A program made the translations under genes and the position numbers. Shown here one piece after another: positions 23,821-38,026 of a DNA stretch of 64,000 nucleotides. The stretch covers positions 1-64,000 of the forward strand of contig JADGJC010000146.1 of NCBI GenBank assembly GCA_027596075.1, written 5' to 3'. The stretch comes from Rhizophlyctis rosea. Its lineage: Eukaryota; Chytridiomycota; Chytridiomycetes; Rhizophlyctidales; Rhizophlyctidaceae. The first letter of the stretch is position 1. Each line of letters opens with the position of its first letter. The notes below the pieces were generated by a model. The model saw only the letters and a list, made by a program, of their open reading frames with translations, was not told the DNA's origin and searched no databases.

Positions 23821-24300
23821 TGACTGGTGAAATGCCTTCGGCGTTTCAATACAAAAAGTAGCGAAACGAACCGATCTGTCGAAAAATGTGTACTGCACCA
23901 CTAGCATTTGCGAAGAATTGGTCAGCTCCGCAAAAGCACATGTTACCCAGTCTGCCTTCGCTCCAGGTACAGTCATCATCGCACACACGGCTCCAAAAAT
24001 ATGACCGCCTATCATGCTCTCTATCTAACCCGCGGGAGTGTGTGCCACGCTTCTGCATCTCACCACACACAATGAAAATTCACCCTGGCATACAAAACAA
24101 AAGCAAAAAAAAAAAAAATCCCTATCAAACATAAATCCATATGTACAAACATTCAAGAAATCACAAATACAAAAGAAAAGAAAAGGGCACAGACGACAAA
24201 AAAGCTAAAACCACCTGTAAGTCAATAGCCAAAAACCACACCCGCCTCTACCAACAATATCTAATCACTCATACCAAGCACTAACCCCCACTACTGTCCA
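23821..24300. other. Intergenic/3' flank
   Basis: A rich tract with poly-A at ~24105-24117, facing the 3' end of the leftward transporter gene. Probably 3' UTR sequence; no gene seen. Confidence 0.4.
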
Positions 24301-24408
24301 CGCGCCCCGCCCCCCCCCCAACGGACCGCGGGCGCCGCCGCGCGGGGGGCGGCGGGGGGCGGCCCCGGCGAGCCGCCCGGCGAGGCCGGGTGGGGGCGNN
24401 NNNNNNNN
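24301..24408. other. Assembly gap with extreme-GC flank
   Basis: Ten N bases at 24399-24408 are preceded by ~98 bases almost entirely of G and C, unlike anything nearby. This looks like low-quality sequence at a contig edge. It cuts the 3' end of the transporter gene, so any translation through it is unreliable. Confidence 0.85.
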
Positions 24409-26665
24409 CTCCCTCCCCAATCCGTCCCTCGCCCCCACCCTCCTCCCCCCCACCACCCCCCGGCACCTCACACTCATCACAAACACTCGCCCCAACCGCC
24501 CCAGCAACACTCCCAACCCTCCCATCCCGACTCCTATCCGAAACCCTCACCAAAACCTTCCTCCCCCCTCCACCCACATCCCCCTCCTCCCCCTCAGGCC
24601 TCATAGCAACACTAATCCACCCACTCTCCTCTAACGCCGTCACCTTAGGCGGAGTCTGCAAAAACGGTATATCCACTCCCGGTCCCGGCACACCACCATC
24701 CGTTAAACTCCTTTCCAACATCAACGGTTCCAAGTCCGAGAGTGGTTCGATCTTCTCATTAGCTGTACCCCCATCACGATAAAGTTTCCGTCCTTTGCCT
24801 TTACCCTTTACGCCGCCGGCCCATGACCCGCGACGGCGTTGGAGGCTGCGTCCGCGTTCTACGGTGAGACTATTCGGCGCCAAAAGTAGTGGCGTCGTCT
24901 CAGTTACGCTGCCTGGGTGGAGGGCCGGGGAGCGTGGAGCGGAGCGTGGGGAGGTTGGTGGGAGGGCTGGAGAGGTTGGCGCAACTGTTGGTGGGGCTGG
25001 CCAAGTTCGACGAATGTTGGAGACGATGAGTTTTGCCATGGTGGTGTTCATGGGTGCGCGGGGTACGGGTGTGCGGGTCGTGATGTCAATGTATTGGTCC
25101 GTTTCGTCGACGATTTCCTGTGGGGTGAATTTGTGTGACGTTCGATGTTTTCGTCAGCTTCATGTGAAGGGTCGCAGTACATACCTCTCCAATAAGTTCC
25201 TCAATCACATCTTCCATCGTAATGATACCCACAATCTCTCGTTCCCCCTTTGAATCTTCGCATAGTGCAGCGACTGCGGCCATGTGACCTGAAACAGATG
25301 CGAAAGAGCGGAAAGCACAACGATTTTAGTCAGTGAGCCCATCAACATCATCGCTGGACTGGCAACAACAATCAAAACACTTACTCTTTCCCTCCTGGAA
25401 GAAATTCAACATATCCGCCAACCCCGTCCCACCATCCACAACCGGCAAATACGTCAACCCAAACTCCGAAACCTTCCTCAGCCTCTCCACATTATACCCA
25501 ATCAACTTCTTCGCCAGCAACATCGCGACAAGGTTCTGCTCCGTTCCTTGATATATGGGAATGCGAGAGTGGCCGCGAGAAACTAGTTCCTTTACAACAG
25601 TTGCGTCAACGGTTTGGGAAATTTCAAGAGAGTAAACGGAGGAGAGAGGTGTCATGGCGCTAAGAGCGGTTTTGTCTACTAAGTCTAGGACGGCGGAAAT
25701 AATGGAGACTTGGTCGTGGGTTAGGACGCCGGCGAGGTTGTGGTCGTGGGGGGAGGAGGAGTGGTGGTCGTGGGGGAGGGGTTTGGAACCGGAATCGGTG
25801 TCTGTGACGTCCTCTTCCTTTCGTTCATGTAATCCGACGAGAGTTTTCAACCCGTCTCGCTCATATGTTGTGCCAGCGTGCGCACCTAGGATCCAGTCCA
25901 GAAGAAGGCCAATTGGGTAAGCGATTGGATAGAAGATGTACATGAAGAATTTGACGACGGGTGCTAGTGTTGCTCCGATGGCGAGACCGTGGCGGGCGCA
26001 AATTGCGTTTGGGATAATTCTGGATGGAAGGAAGGCATACTGTCAATTTCGGGAGTCGGCTGTACTGCACCTGCGACACAGGACACTTACTCTCCAAACA
26101 ACACCACCAAAAAACTACTGACTATAACCGCCGCTACTCCACCTCCAACAACACCATGGAACACAATCGGCAACGTCTCGTTGACTACAACATTCCCCAA
26201 CAAAAGCGTACTCAAAACCCAATGCCCATGTCTCCGGATCGGCTCGATCCGTTCCGCATACGCCTTCTCCTTCGGCGTTCCGCTCTGTTTCAATATGGCA
26301 AGATTCGTGGTGTCGAGGGACATGATCCCGATTGTTAGACCTGCAAAGACGCCGCCGGTGAGGACTAGGACGGCAGCGGCAATGAGTGCTAGCCAGTAGG
26401 TTGCGCCATGGTAGAGTTTGCCGGAGCCTTCAGAGTTTGTGACTGTGAATTTTGGTGTGGGTTCGGCTGCATTGTTGTGGTGTGGGAAGGGGAGGGCGGA
26501 GGAGGTTGTGAGGAGGGATAGGAGGACGGTGATGGAGGTGCGGGTTATGAAATAGAGGATTGGGCGGCTGCGAGAATGCTTTGGGCAGTCCGGAAGTTAG
26601 TGCCTGATAGCAATGTAAACAGAGTGTCCCGTCTTTGTTAGTAAACATACCGGTCTGTCAGCCAT
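24409..26665 (-). CDS. MAM3: CNNM/Mam3-type metal transporter or regulator (DUF21 plus CBS), 3' end lost in gap
   Basis: Five exons: 26665-26651, 26578-26091, 26019-25385, 25288-25185 and 25117 to the gap at 24409. The protein begins with a short helix, then the DUF21 membrane domain (ATYWLALIAAAVLVLTGGVF, GLTIGIMSLDTTNL, LSTLLLGNVVVNETLP, VIVSSFLVVLFGEIIPNAIC, ARHGLAIGA, FYPIAYPIGLLLDWILG). A CBS pair follows (TALSAMTPLSSVYSLE, SRIPIYQGTEQNLVAMLL, IVGIITMEDVIEELIGEEI). The FGEIIPNAICARHG motif is diagnostic. CNNM proteins handle Mg2+; yeast Mam3 is vacuolar and linked to metal and mitochondrial homeostasis. The C-terminal tail is disordered and runs into the gap, so the stop is unknown. The phase-tested junctions make the model reliable upstream. 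Confidence 0.87.
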
Positions 26666-28217
26666 ATTGACCAAGAGCCCTTCACGGAAATGAACGTAGC
26701 TAACGCTTGTTTTACCACCCAAACTTGACGAAGGTGAACAGCAAGTTCGGCAATTGCTTGCCACCCCTTCAAGTGTTAGTCCCGTGGGTATGTGACTATT
26801 TTTGGCTTGGCAGCTTGTACAAGGGACTTTGTGGCAGAACACCTCGTCTACCGTGGGAGACAGGTCCTTGGTAAGCACAAACGGCAATTACCCGCGGATA
26901 CCTTGAGCGAGACGCACCAATCCCTCGATTAAAATTGGGTATCTAATATCAGTTGATACTCAACCGTCCAGCCCACCTATAAATAACACCTGCTCCCTGG
27001 TGGATCGTTTCGTGGATCTCTCCCAGAAATTTACCAACTTGTTGGCGCAACCAGGGCTTTTTGGATTTTGTGTCCTGTTGCGAAAAACAATGTCGAAAAT
27101 ATTGCAATCCAAAAAGTCGCCTCATCCCTCAAAAGTTGAAGACACCGCTCTTGGTGGCTTTCTTGGCCTGGAACACTGTGATGGAATTGAGGCTTCCACC
27201 GTCGCGAATTCAGAATGAACCGAAATGGCACACAAGAGGTAGTACAAATATCACGTGACTAGCATCGGAGCCCTCCTGTGCAACACAGCAATGTCAGATC
27301 AACATCAGCCACACATCACGCAATCGATCACTTCTCAATGTTCCCATCTTCAACTCAAGGGTCCCATGACAAGTGGGCATTGGAGCATCTAATAGGTCAC
27401 AATCTCGGATAATACTTATTACCAGAGGAACCCATTAGGGCTGGAGTCGCTTGTGTGCACTCAAAATGGCACTTTGGAACTGCAGCGGACGAACCTCAAA
27501 GTCTCCAAAAGGGTGTATGAACATCCATTACCAGCTATTACCTTTGGGCTGCCGCGGGTGAGTGATGTGGGATAGTAGCAAATCGGCTTGCGGACTCTAG
27601 ATCTATCAACCTTTGACTACGTAATGAGTCCAAAATCAATGGCTGTGTGAAAAGGGGATGTTTGAATCATCATGTTGACCGTTGTTGGAAGAAATGACTG
27701 TACCGCTATGTGAGCTTTTATTACGGGTGGATGAAATATTAAAAAGCATGTGCGATGATCTGTTGCCCTCACATGCAAACTATGGACGGAAATCATGGTG
27801 TCTTATCCTTCCACGAAGAAGTATTTCCCGTTTCAGGAACGGTATTGATATGCTTGGGCCCACCTCTTTCCTGCACCATTTACAACCATGATGACACCCG
27901 GGATAGCAAGAATGCTGAATAAATTGATATGACGTTGTGGATCATTTGATGCATCGTACTGTACATTTTTGAAATGGAAAGGGTGAAAGCTACCAAGCAA
28001 AGCTACCAAGCAAAATACGCTAAAACTCTCGCTGTTGGGCCCGATTCTAAGCCACCACGCGCAGCGCCAGCGCGCACGTTCCGCCATAGCCACCTCCTTG
28101 ACCAATAAATATGCAGCCACCACCCCACTTCTCCATTCCCACGAACTCCCGCCAGCACAACCTTCCAACTTCTTCGCAGCCAGGTGCACCTTCAAACTTT
28201 CTCCAACCCGACTCATA
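26666..28217. other. Divergent intergenic, about 1.5 kb
   Basis: Between the starts of MAM3 and the inositol kinase. A TATAAATA at 26978-26985 points rightward and is followed by small ORFs (ATG at 27090, ~42 codons) that lack any recognisable feature. No supported gene. Confidence 0.4.
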
Positions 28218-29839
28218 ATGGAAAAAGAAACACCGCCTTCTCCGCCCTCATCCGCCAAAAGCGGGTCCCAAAGAGAACACAAAGCCTACTCTAACCAAGT
28301 AGCGGGCCACGCCGGGTCGTTCTTCGAGCTCGATGACGGGTACCTGGCGAAAAAGGCCGTCCCGACTGAGATTGTGTTTTATGAGCTTGCACAGGCTCCA
28401 GCTCATAGGAGGTTGTGTAAGTTTATGCCGAAGTATGGTGGGACGGCGTTTTTGGAGGGTGGTGAGGATGAGGTAGGTGCAAGGGGTTTTTTGTTGACGT
28501 GTGCGAGAGGGGTACAAACTAACGGTGGAATTTCTATGTTGTGTAGCAATCATCTCAGACTGAACAGCAACAGCCTCCTCCACCCCTATCCGAAAGGCGA
28601 AACACCCAGCCCGCCAACCCTGAGCCAGCCGACTCTTCGTCCCCTGCGGACTTCCACCAAATGCACCAACCCCTTCTCCGTTTCCAGTCAGAACCGTCCG
28701 CCATGCCGTCCCAACACCAGTTCCGTCAGAACGCTCCCACGCGTTTGCCGCAGGGCCGTTGGGGAGTGCGTGCGTTTTTGTACAGGACATATGATGACGT
28801 GTCTGGGAAATTGACGACTACTAATACGCCCACGCAAGAGAAGGAGCAGCAGCTGGGCGCACCGGATCAGGGGCAAGGGCAGCAATCGCACGCTGAACAA
28901 CCTCAACATCAGCAGTCACAAGCGCAGCAACAACAACAACAACCACAACAATCCGAACGTCAACACCGCTTCACACCATGGCTAAAATCCCATTTCGGAT
29001 CCCCAACAGCAACACCTCCACAATCCTCCCCACCCACAAACCCAACCACCCCACCCACAGACTCAACACCCACAGACCGCACCCACCACTTCACCCCCTT
29101 CCTAAAATCCTACTTCCCCGAAACCGAAGACTCAGTCTTCCGCCCCTGGCTCCGCGCCCAACTATCCCACCTCTCCTCCCCAGACACCCACCCCCCACCC
29201 CAATACATCAAAATCGAAAACCTAATGAAACCTTACTCCCACCCCTCCATAACGGACGTTAAAATCGGCACGCGTCTCTACGATGACGACGCATCCCCGG
29301 AGAAGAGAGCGCAGATGGAGTTCCAGGCCAAGACTACCACGACGAGTAGTTGTGGTGTGCAGCTTTGTGGGATGAAGGTGTGGGATCCTGTTACGAAGGG
29401 GGAATTGGTGAGGGATAGGAAGTATGGACGGATGTTGTTGCCTCAGACGCTTGGATTTGCGTTCCAAACATTCTTCTCGAACCCAACAACCCAACAACTC
29501 GTTTCAACCGAAATCCTCCACGCCATCCGAACACAACTAGTCGATCTCTACGACGTGCTGCAAACTGAGAACTGCAGACTGTACACATCATCACTTCTCC
29601 TTATCTACGAAGGCGACACCTCACCAGAGTGTAAGACGAGGGGGAGGGCGGAAGTGCGGTTGATTGATTTTGCGCATGCTGGGTTTGGCGGGGAGGAGAT
29701 GGGTAGGGATGAGGGGGCGTTGTTTGGGGTGTCGACGTTGATTAGTATTTTGGATGAGATTTTGAGGGGCGGGGTTTATGGTGCGGGGGCTGGTGGTGGG
29801 GCGGGGCCGGGGAGGAGGGAGTTGGCGGAGACTATCTGA
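28218..29839 (+). CDS. Inositol polyphosphate multikinase (IPK/Arg82 family)
   Basis: Two exons (28218-28472, 28547-29839) give 515 residues. The N-lobe has NQVAGHAGSFFELDDGYLAK and EIVFYELAQ. The signature HPSITDVKIGTRLYDDDASP (PxxxDxKxG) binds inositol phosphate, then CGVQLCGMKVWD, KYGR, SSLLLIYEGD and the metal-binding VRLIDFAHAGF. This enzyme class phosphorylates IP3/IP4 to IP5 in the cytosol and nucleus and feeds pyrophosphate synthesis. It is longer than yeast Arg82 (355) because of a ~180-residue insert between lobes: Gln/Pro-rich, then three copies of a short motif (HRFTPWLKSHF, HHFTPFLKSYF, SVFRPWLRAQL). A Gly-rich stretch near the end is unusual. Choice of IPMK over IP6K rests on overall look and is not certain. 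Confidence 0.87.
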
Positions 29840-30290
29840 GGTGTGGGGAGGATTGGTAGTTTTGATATATAGGTAATTTGGGTTTGCATGGGATGGAGGA
29901 TTGAGAGTTAAGTTATTGTTGTGCTTGCATTAGGTGACTGTAGTTGCTTAGGTGTTAGCTAGTGTAGGCTTTTGTGATAATGTAGATATGTAGGCAAATG
30001 TTTGTGTTCTGCTTATTTGGCTCGAGTCCTTTCCCCAGTGACGCTTGAATTAAAAGAATGGTACCAATGAGGAATCACTGTCTGAGAAGGTGATATTTTC
30101 TTTCCACGAGCTGCGTTTCTGCCACTCATTTTTTTTCAGTTGTTATTACGCAAAAGGGCATGTAGCGTTCAGTATCATTGCAATATGAAAAATGTTCAAG
30201 GGTCTTAATATTATGATTTATGTATGTACATTCTAAATAGTCCGACATTCAACCAAAAGTCCATTCCCCTCTTCCAACCCCCCTTCCCCT
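29840..30290. other. Convergent intergenic
   Basis: About 450 bp, AT-rich, between the inositol kinase and spermidine synthase 3' ends. Nothing recognised. Confidence 0.45.
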
Positions 30291-31641
<1,351 letters not shown>

Positions 31642-32093
31642 TATTGAAAGTGTTGATAGATGGGTAGGATCGGCTGCGAGATGAGGTGAAGAGTGAGAGA
31701 TTTTGTTTGTTTACATCCGTGAGGTCCAAAAAAAGTTTGGAACACCTCCGAGTGTGGCTAATCCGTATCACGTAAGCACTGACGCGCGACATTGAACATG
31801 GCTGACATGTGGGTTCAACGCCACACACCCATGGAGTTGCTCCTAACGTCTTCTTTCCAATGCCCAATGCCATCTCCCTCTCTCAATTCTCAAAACTACT
31901 CTTTTAATCCATATCGGCATATGTACGATTGGAGCAGACTATTACTCTTGTTGCACATCTTTGTATAGATTAGACATATACTGTGAAAATTCATCCATCA
32001 ATGAATATTGGTAAGTGCTAGGAGCAATGAGATTGTTCCTCAGTCGTGAGAACATGCTTACTCATCTTAAACGCATCCACTAGACTCTTTTCG
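31642..32093. promoter_or_regulatory. Divergent promoter region, SPE3 / Sec7-PH gene
   Basis: 452 bp between two divergent start codons. Both promoters must lie here; no strong TATA box or repeated operator is visible. Confidence 0.35.
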
Positions 32094-35000
32094 ATGTCAG
32101 AAGAAAGCGAAATAGCAATAAAATCGGGCGGCATTGACAGTAGTAGCTTACCGGGCGGAGCAACGGCAGCCGCAGCGGAAAGTACTAGGCTGCCATTGCA
32201 GCATGATCCTACTGCGCCCGCTTCCGGCCACTTCCCATCTGCTCAATCATCCGAAGACTCACCTCCACCACCGAGTTATGTACCTCACTCACGCTCCAAC
32301 TCAGATCAGAAGCCGATCTCTCATTCCCGAACACCATCCACCGATGAACAACAGCGACACGTCACCATAACCCTTCCTCTTCACACCGTTTTTGCAACTC
32401 AGCCCACATCACCATATCAAGCTCACCCCTTTCCCGTTCACCGGTCAACCTCTGAGGGTCAGTTCTCTTCGGCTGACCTCGTCTCCTCCCCGCCGACGAG
32501 AAGAGGCCAAGGACATCGCAGAGACCTATCGGAAGGCTCACAACCGTTCCCTCATCAAGTCATGCTAGCTCTGACACTCACCCTTCCCACGGGCGCGTTG
32601 CCGCCAGGAACAATCATAAGCGCAGGACCTGCTTACGCAAGTCCAGTAGCAGTCGGCTCTGGCTCAATAGAACAACCGAATCAAGCTCAGAGTCCTACAG
32701 CAAACATCAATCTCCCCTCCGCTGCCGGTGCATCCTTACGCCGAGTCGCATCACCCTTCGACATTGAAACAAAAAATAGCTCAACACAGTCATCAACACA
32801 ATCTCAAGCCCAACAAACACCACCTCTCACACCAGCACCAAGACCCACCACCCCAACCGTCCAACCCCCCACAATAGATCGTCACCGCCCCTCCATAACA
32901 AGCATCCCAACACCAACAACAACAACCCCCCAAACCGCCAACACATCCGCACCACTACTAGCATCTCACCGCAAAGACACCTCAATGTCCCTCCCACAAC
33001 GCGCCGACTCGGCAGGTGGTCAACTTCAGCGGCAAATTTCTAGTGCGTCGGCGTTCTCTACGGATGGGGGAGGCAAGAGGCGACCGTCTGGTGGGGGCCG
33101 CAATGTGCCGGGGAGTTCGGATATGGGAGGGAGGAAAGAGTCTCCCGAGGAGTATTTGAGGAAGTTGCAGAAGCAGGTGGGGAAGAAGGAGATGGCGAAG
33201 TTGTTGGCGCAGAAGTGAGTTGTTTGTCATGGTGAATTCGAGATGCTACTTAGGTGGCTAGGCATCTGACTCTAGGGTTCGCACATTGCTATTCCAGAGA
33301 CGACTTCCACTCCAAAGTCCGCGAACTGGCCGTGGCCCAGATCGATTTTAGGGGACTTGCAATTGATGCCGCATTGAGGTACGGTCTCACATTGCTATCC
33401 CTGACCATTGCCACCTTTCCATCTACTTACGCATCATCGTTTTCATCTCCTCATTTGCTGTTGCACGCACCCATCAATAAAACCTCAAGTTAGACGATTC
33501 CTACATTTCTTCATGCTGCCCGATGAGTCGCAGGAAATTGATCGAGTGCTAAACACATTTGGGAAGAAGTACCATGCGGATAATCCGGGGGTTTTTGCGG
33601 ATGATGGTGAGTGTCGTACCTGAGGGTTTGGACTGGTCGCATTTTGCTTGCTCGCCCTATCCCGTTCAACAACCAACCGGACCACCACCCACCACCAACC
33701 AGACGAACCCTACATCTTCGCCTACTCCATCGTAATCCTCAACGTAGACCTCCACAACCCCAACAACCGCCGCAAAATGACCGTCCAGCAATTCATCAGT
33801 AACAACAGCCACTGTAAAAACGTTCCCATCGAGGTGTTTCAGGTGATTTACGAAAACATCAAGGCACAGCAGTTGCGGTATGCAAAGGATGATACGGACC
33901 CTGTTAGTGGGAATTTGATGTTGATGCAGACTCATGGGTGGAGGGGACGGGTTGGGTTGAATGTTAATTGGGGGGGCGGGGGTGCGGGGAAGGAGGAGGT
34001 GGAGAGGGAGGAGGGCGAGATGGGGCAGGTGGGTTTTTTTGTGTGCTTTGGTTGAGGAGGAGGTTTGCCATTGCATAGGGTCATTGTGAAACATGTTGGT
34101 GAATGTCTGGTTTTTTCTCCTTCTCTCTGCATCTAGTCATTCCACGGTGTACCAGCACTACCCACCGCTTCGTCGATAGAAGAAGATCCAATTCTATCAA
34201 TTTCATCGATTTACCCGGCAACAACCACTGCCGGCCCAGGAACACAAACGACGACCATGACCGATACCCAAACCCACTCTCGTGCCATGTCATCTATATC
34301 CATCGCAACTGAAGCATCCTTTCCCGCATTGGACATCGCACCATCCTCAACGTTGGGCCGACGCGGTCGTGGCGTTCCAAATGATGCCGGGAATACGGGT
34401 GCGGGAGCAGCGACAGGGGCACCGCCCAATGCGGACCTACTCGTAGCGGCATTATTGAATCCACGGAAGGACGGGATATTGAAGCGGAAGAGGGATGTCG
34501 GGAAGGGAGGGGAGAAAGTCCAGGGCGGTTTGAGGGGTTGGAGAACGTATTGGGCCGTATTGAGTGGGAGTCAACTCGTCCTTTTCAAAGATGTAGAGTG
34601 GTTTGAGAGACGTAAGAAAGAGGTTGGAGCTACCTCTTCAGAAGGAGGAGTCGGAAGTAGCAACAACGCCAGCCCGCCAACATCATCACATAGTCCCCCA
34701 CCACCAACAACCACAACCACAAACCAACCCCTCAAACTCCCCCGCCCTTCCTCCCTCCACTCAACCGACAATGCCATCGCCCTCTACGACCCAACATACA
34801 CCTCCCGGACACACGTATTCCGAATGCGCCTCGCCACGGGGGAGGAAATGCTCTTCCAGGCTGCGGATGACGAGGACGCCGGGCAGTGGGTGGAGCAGTT
34901 AAATTTCGTGGCGACTTATAAGAGTGTTGGTGTACGGGCAAGGGAGGAAGCTGGGAGGAGGAAGAGTCTTTGGGGTGTAGGTGGGGGTATTGGTGGGACG

Positions 35001-35506
35001 GGGGATGAGGATGAAGGGTTTGGGGATGCGGATGGGAGGAGTGCTGTTATCAGAGTGAGTTTGGAGCGGGATTTTTGTTTTTTTGAATGATTTGGGTTTG
35101 GGTTTTCGCATCGGTTGGGTGTGACTGACATGGCGCCCCAACTTTTCTATTAACTAAACCACAGATGAAATTGACGACATTTGACAACACACTTCCGGGA
35201 CTGGAGAAACAGCTGCTTTTTGAAGTCACGTTTCAGAAGCATGCGAGGTTGCTGCAACCTCTTACGCGGAAGGGACGGACTATTTTGTTGGGGGCTCAGG
35301 AGGAGAGGCGGAAAACGCTACGGCGGGTGAAGATTGAGCTTGAGAGGGTGAAGTCTTATAAGAGGGTTTTGGTGAGAGATTTGGTGGAAGGGGTTGTGGA
35401 GGGATTTCGGGAGGGGTTGGTGGAGGAAGAGGAGGGGGATGGAGATGGGGATGGGGATGGGGACGCCCTGGAGGGTGGGGACGGGCCGGAGGCTAGGTCA
35501 AGTTGA
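32094..35506 (+). CDS. Arf guanine-nucleotide exchange factor with Sec7 and PH domains (EFA6/PSD-like)
   Basis: Six exons (32094-33214, 33298-33378, 33494-33606, 33703-34028, 34137-35054, 35165-35506) give 966 residues in phase. The first ~350 residues are Ser/Pro/Gln-rich and disordered. The Sec7 domain follows: KDDFHSKVRELAVAQIDFRG, LRRFLHFFMLPDESQEIDRV (with the glutamate-finger position), PYIFAYSIVILNVDLHNPNN and RKMTVQQFISNN. Then a PH domain (DGILKRKRD, RTYWAVLSGSQLVLFKD, HVFRMRLATGEEMLFQA, QWVEQLNFVATY) and a C-terminal coiled coil (EERRKTLRRVKIELERVK), with an acidic Gly/Asp repeat at the end. This order matches the EFA6 class that activates Arf6-type GTPases at the plasma membrane. 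Start chosen at the first true ATG (MSEESE). Confidence 0.87.
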
Positions 35507-35659
35507 CCCCATTGAAACGATGTCAACTTGTCCCTCGAATGCTGATGTCAGTCAAATGGTCTTGTTGCCGATTTTAGAACCCAGACATATCAATCACCAC
35601 ACATGGACGGATACCCCAATACCACATCACACAGGCAATGCATTTTAATGACTACGAAC

Positions 35660-37371
35660 TCAAAAAGATGCCATCGCCTCCCACTTATAATCTACATCAC
35701 CTCCACTTCCATTCACCAATCCCGTGACTGCTCCAAGCGGAGGCTCGTCGTCATCCTCATCGGGAGGCCCAGTCACTAAAAGCTCGTCCCCGGACCAAAT
35801 AACGCTCAACCTATCACACATATGACAAATGGCCTGAAGCCACCCGATCTTGATAACGCCCGACACGCATGACAATCCCGCTTCCTCCAACATGCAGAAC
35901 CTGGAATCTGCAGCAGTCCCAAAGATCCATCCAAAGAATCTGTTTCCGAACATATCCGCGGGTGGAGGGCCATCTCCACATCCTTTACATCTATACAGTC
36001 CCAATTTCTTGATATGGGTCTGAAACCCGCCCCTCAAGAACTTATCCACACCGCCCTTTGTCAATCTCTTGCAGGTAGGTATCTGCAAAACCTCCAACCT
36101 CCCGCACCCCCCAATTGCACCCAACAGACTGTCATCAACCGCGATGTGTGGTCCCAATCTCAGTTCACTCAGTGTTGAGGAGTTGTTCTGCACTGCTTGT
36201 GTTAGGAGAGGAGCCTCCACTCCGAGTGTTGGGGCTTTGAGATCTAGGGTGGTAAGGAATGTGCAGTACGTTGCGACGGTTTGTAGAAGAGATGGCGGGA
36301 AGGGTGTTGTGGTGGAGAGCGTGAGATGGTTCAATGTATATGATGTTGATTGCAGGATATTTGGTGTGGTTGGTGGGATGGGTAAGTTTCGTAATTCCAG
36401 AGTACGGATTTTGGGTGTCGGGCCCAGTAGGGTGGGAAAGGTTGCATCTGAGAGGGAGAGGGTTCCAATTTTAAAGTTTTTGAGGGCTGGAAGAGTGGTG
36501 GGAGCGCTGGATGGTGCGTTGAGGTAGTTGGGATTGAAGCAGGAGTGATTCTTTGGGTAGGTGGAGATTCGAAGAGTGGTTAGGGTTGTTGCGGAAGACA
36601 TGAGGGCTGTCCATATGCCGGTAGCATAAAATGGGTCCATTGTGAGGGTTGTTAGGTTTTTCGTGTGTTGGCGGATAAGAGTACCAGCGCGTTCACTCAG
36701 GTGGGTACAGTTCTAGGATTTTCATGGAACGAGTCAGAATTTTCATACATTTGCTTATGGCAAAACATGAATAGAGTTGCACACCCATTAAGGATCAGAT
36801 TGAACATACCGATACATCAAGCATCCATAAATTTGGGCAGGCTTTCAACAATGCTTCTAAGCATTTGTCAGTAATGTTAAAACAGTTGTTCAAGTTCAAC
36901 ACCGTTATGGAAGTGGTGACAACATCGACGCCAACGCGGGGCGGGTTTAGCAGGGATAAGAGGTGAAGCATAAACATATCGTCGAGTTTGCTTTTGTAGC
37001 CTACTAGACGTGAGAAATCCCATGTCCTTATCAGCAGTCCAGGGTAAACGTGTCCTCGAGCGGAGGTCTCTTCCGACGATCTCTCCTGGCGTCGGTACAC
37101 ATCCTGTCTGGCAGCCTACACGAGAAGATGTCTGAGTGAAAGCCAACCAACATCCATCGGTCGTGGTAAACAATCCAAGTCTGCCAAACTACGATACCTC
37201 TAAGGACTGCTTCAGCCGTAGGAGGGTGGGAAAGTCTTTCAATACGGGGTGCGCAAAAAGGCGCTCAGTCGCGACTGGATGCCAAGACCTGACGGTGCGA
37301 GCACAGGCGTCAATATCGCGGTTTGACAGATGTGAGAAGATGCGGTGCAGTAGTTCGGGAGGGAGGTTCAT
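35660..37371 (-). CDS. F-box and leucine-rich-repeat protein
   Basis: Three exons (37371-37198, 37115-36810, 36712-35660) join in phase 0 and give 510 residues. The start is a clear F-box: MNLPPELLHRIFSHLSNRD, then CARTVRSWHPVATERLF. LRRs follow (SITVLNLNNCFNITDKCLEA, CPNLWMLDVSNCTHLSE, TLTTLRIS, KIRTLELRNLP, FLTTLDLKAP, TLSELRLGP, RLEVLQIPTCKRLT, HIKKLGLYRCKGC). Such proteins act as substrate receptors of SCF ubiquitin ligases, with the F-box binding Skp1. The target is unknown. The tail is acidic (DEDDDEPP). It is convergent with the Sec7 gene, only 153 bp away. Confidence 0.82.
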
Positions 37372-38026
37372 TATCTTACGCAGCCGCCCGGCGTATTGCA
37401 CATTCGATTGACAGGTGAACGATAGTAAGCAACAAGCTAGGTAAGTTACAGGCTTACAGCATGCTCATTGCTGCGGAGTGCCTCTTTGAAGTTGATGTTT
37501 GAACCCACACCCTCTTTCCCTGGAATTTCCATGTAACGCATCAAAGGGTATATGGCTTCTGTGACTGGTCAAGCCCATAAGACAAGCATAGTGTTGTGGC
37601 GAGGCATTGTATGGAAGCCACAATTTGTAGGTTGCTTTGGTAGACCCAAGAGGATCGCGAGACTGCGCCACGGTAGAAGGCACAGTCATACGTGGCTGCG
37701 TGGTCCTCAGCAATTGCGTAATCGAGGATCAGCCAATTCAGATCGTCGATCTTGATTCTCATGGACTTGCAAGTCTCGCCTGTCGCTCCAAAACCTTTTT
37801 CTGCTCTGCTTCCGATTTTAATCAGTCTGCCCGTTTCCCTTCAATCCACCTTCCTTCCATACTATTGGCGATTCACTCCAAACGTTGCTGCAACTGTCTG
37901 AATATACTCTCCCCTTCCTCCTCTTCAAGGTATGGCTACACTTCAGCTTTGCTTTGTCTGCTGATTCAAGGCGTCAAATACAGTAATGAGGTCCTGATCT
38001 TTCGCTGTCTTCTACTCAACATTACA
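37372..38026. other. Intergenic / unresolved 5' part of the repeat-protein gene
   Basis: About 650 bp in which the first exon(s) of the Tyr-rich repeat gene should lie. I could not find an ATG that reads into the repeat with certain splice sites; a GTATGG donor near 37931 is a candidate for the preceding intron. Confidence 0.35.

Noticed and set aside
26978..27218. TATAAATA followed by a short ORF as a small gene
   Set aside because: The ORF opens from a non-ATG codon; from the ATG only ~42 codons with no feature.
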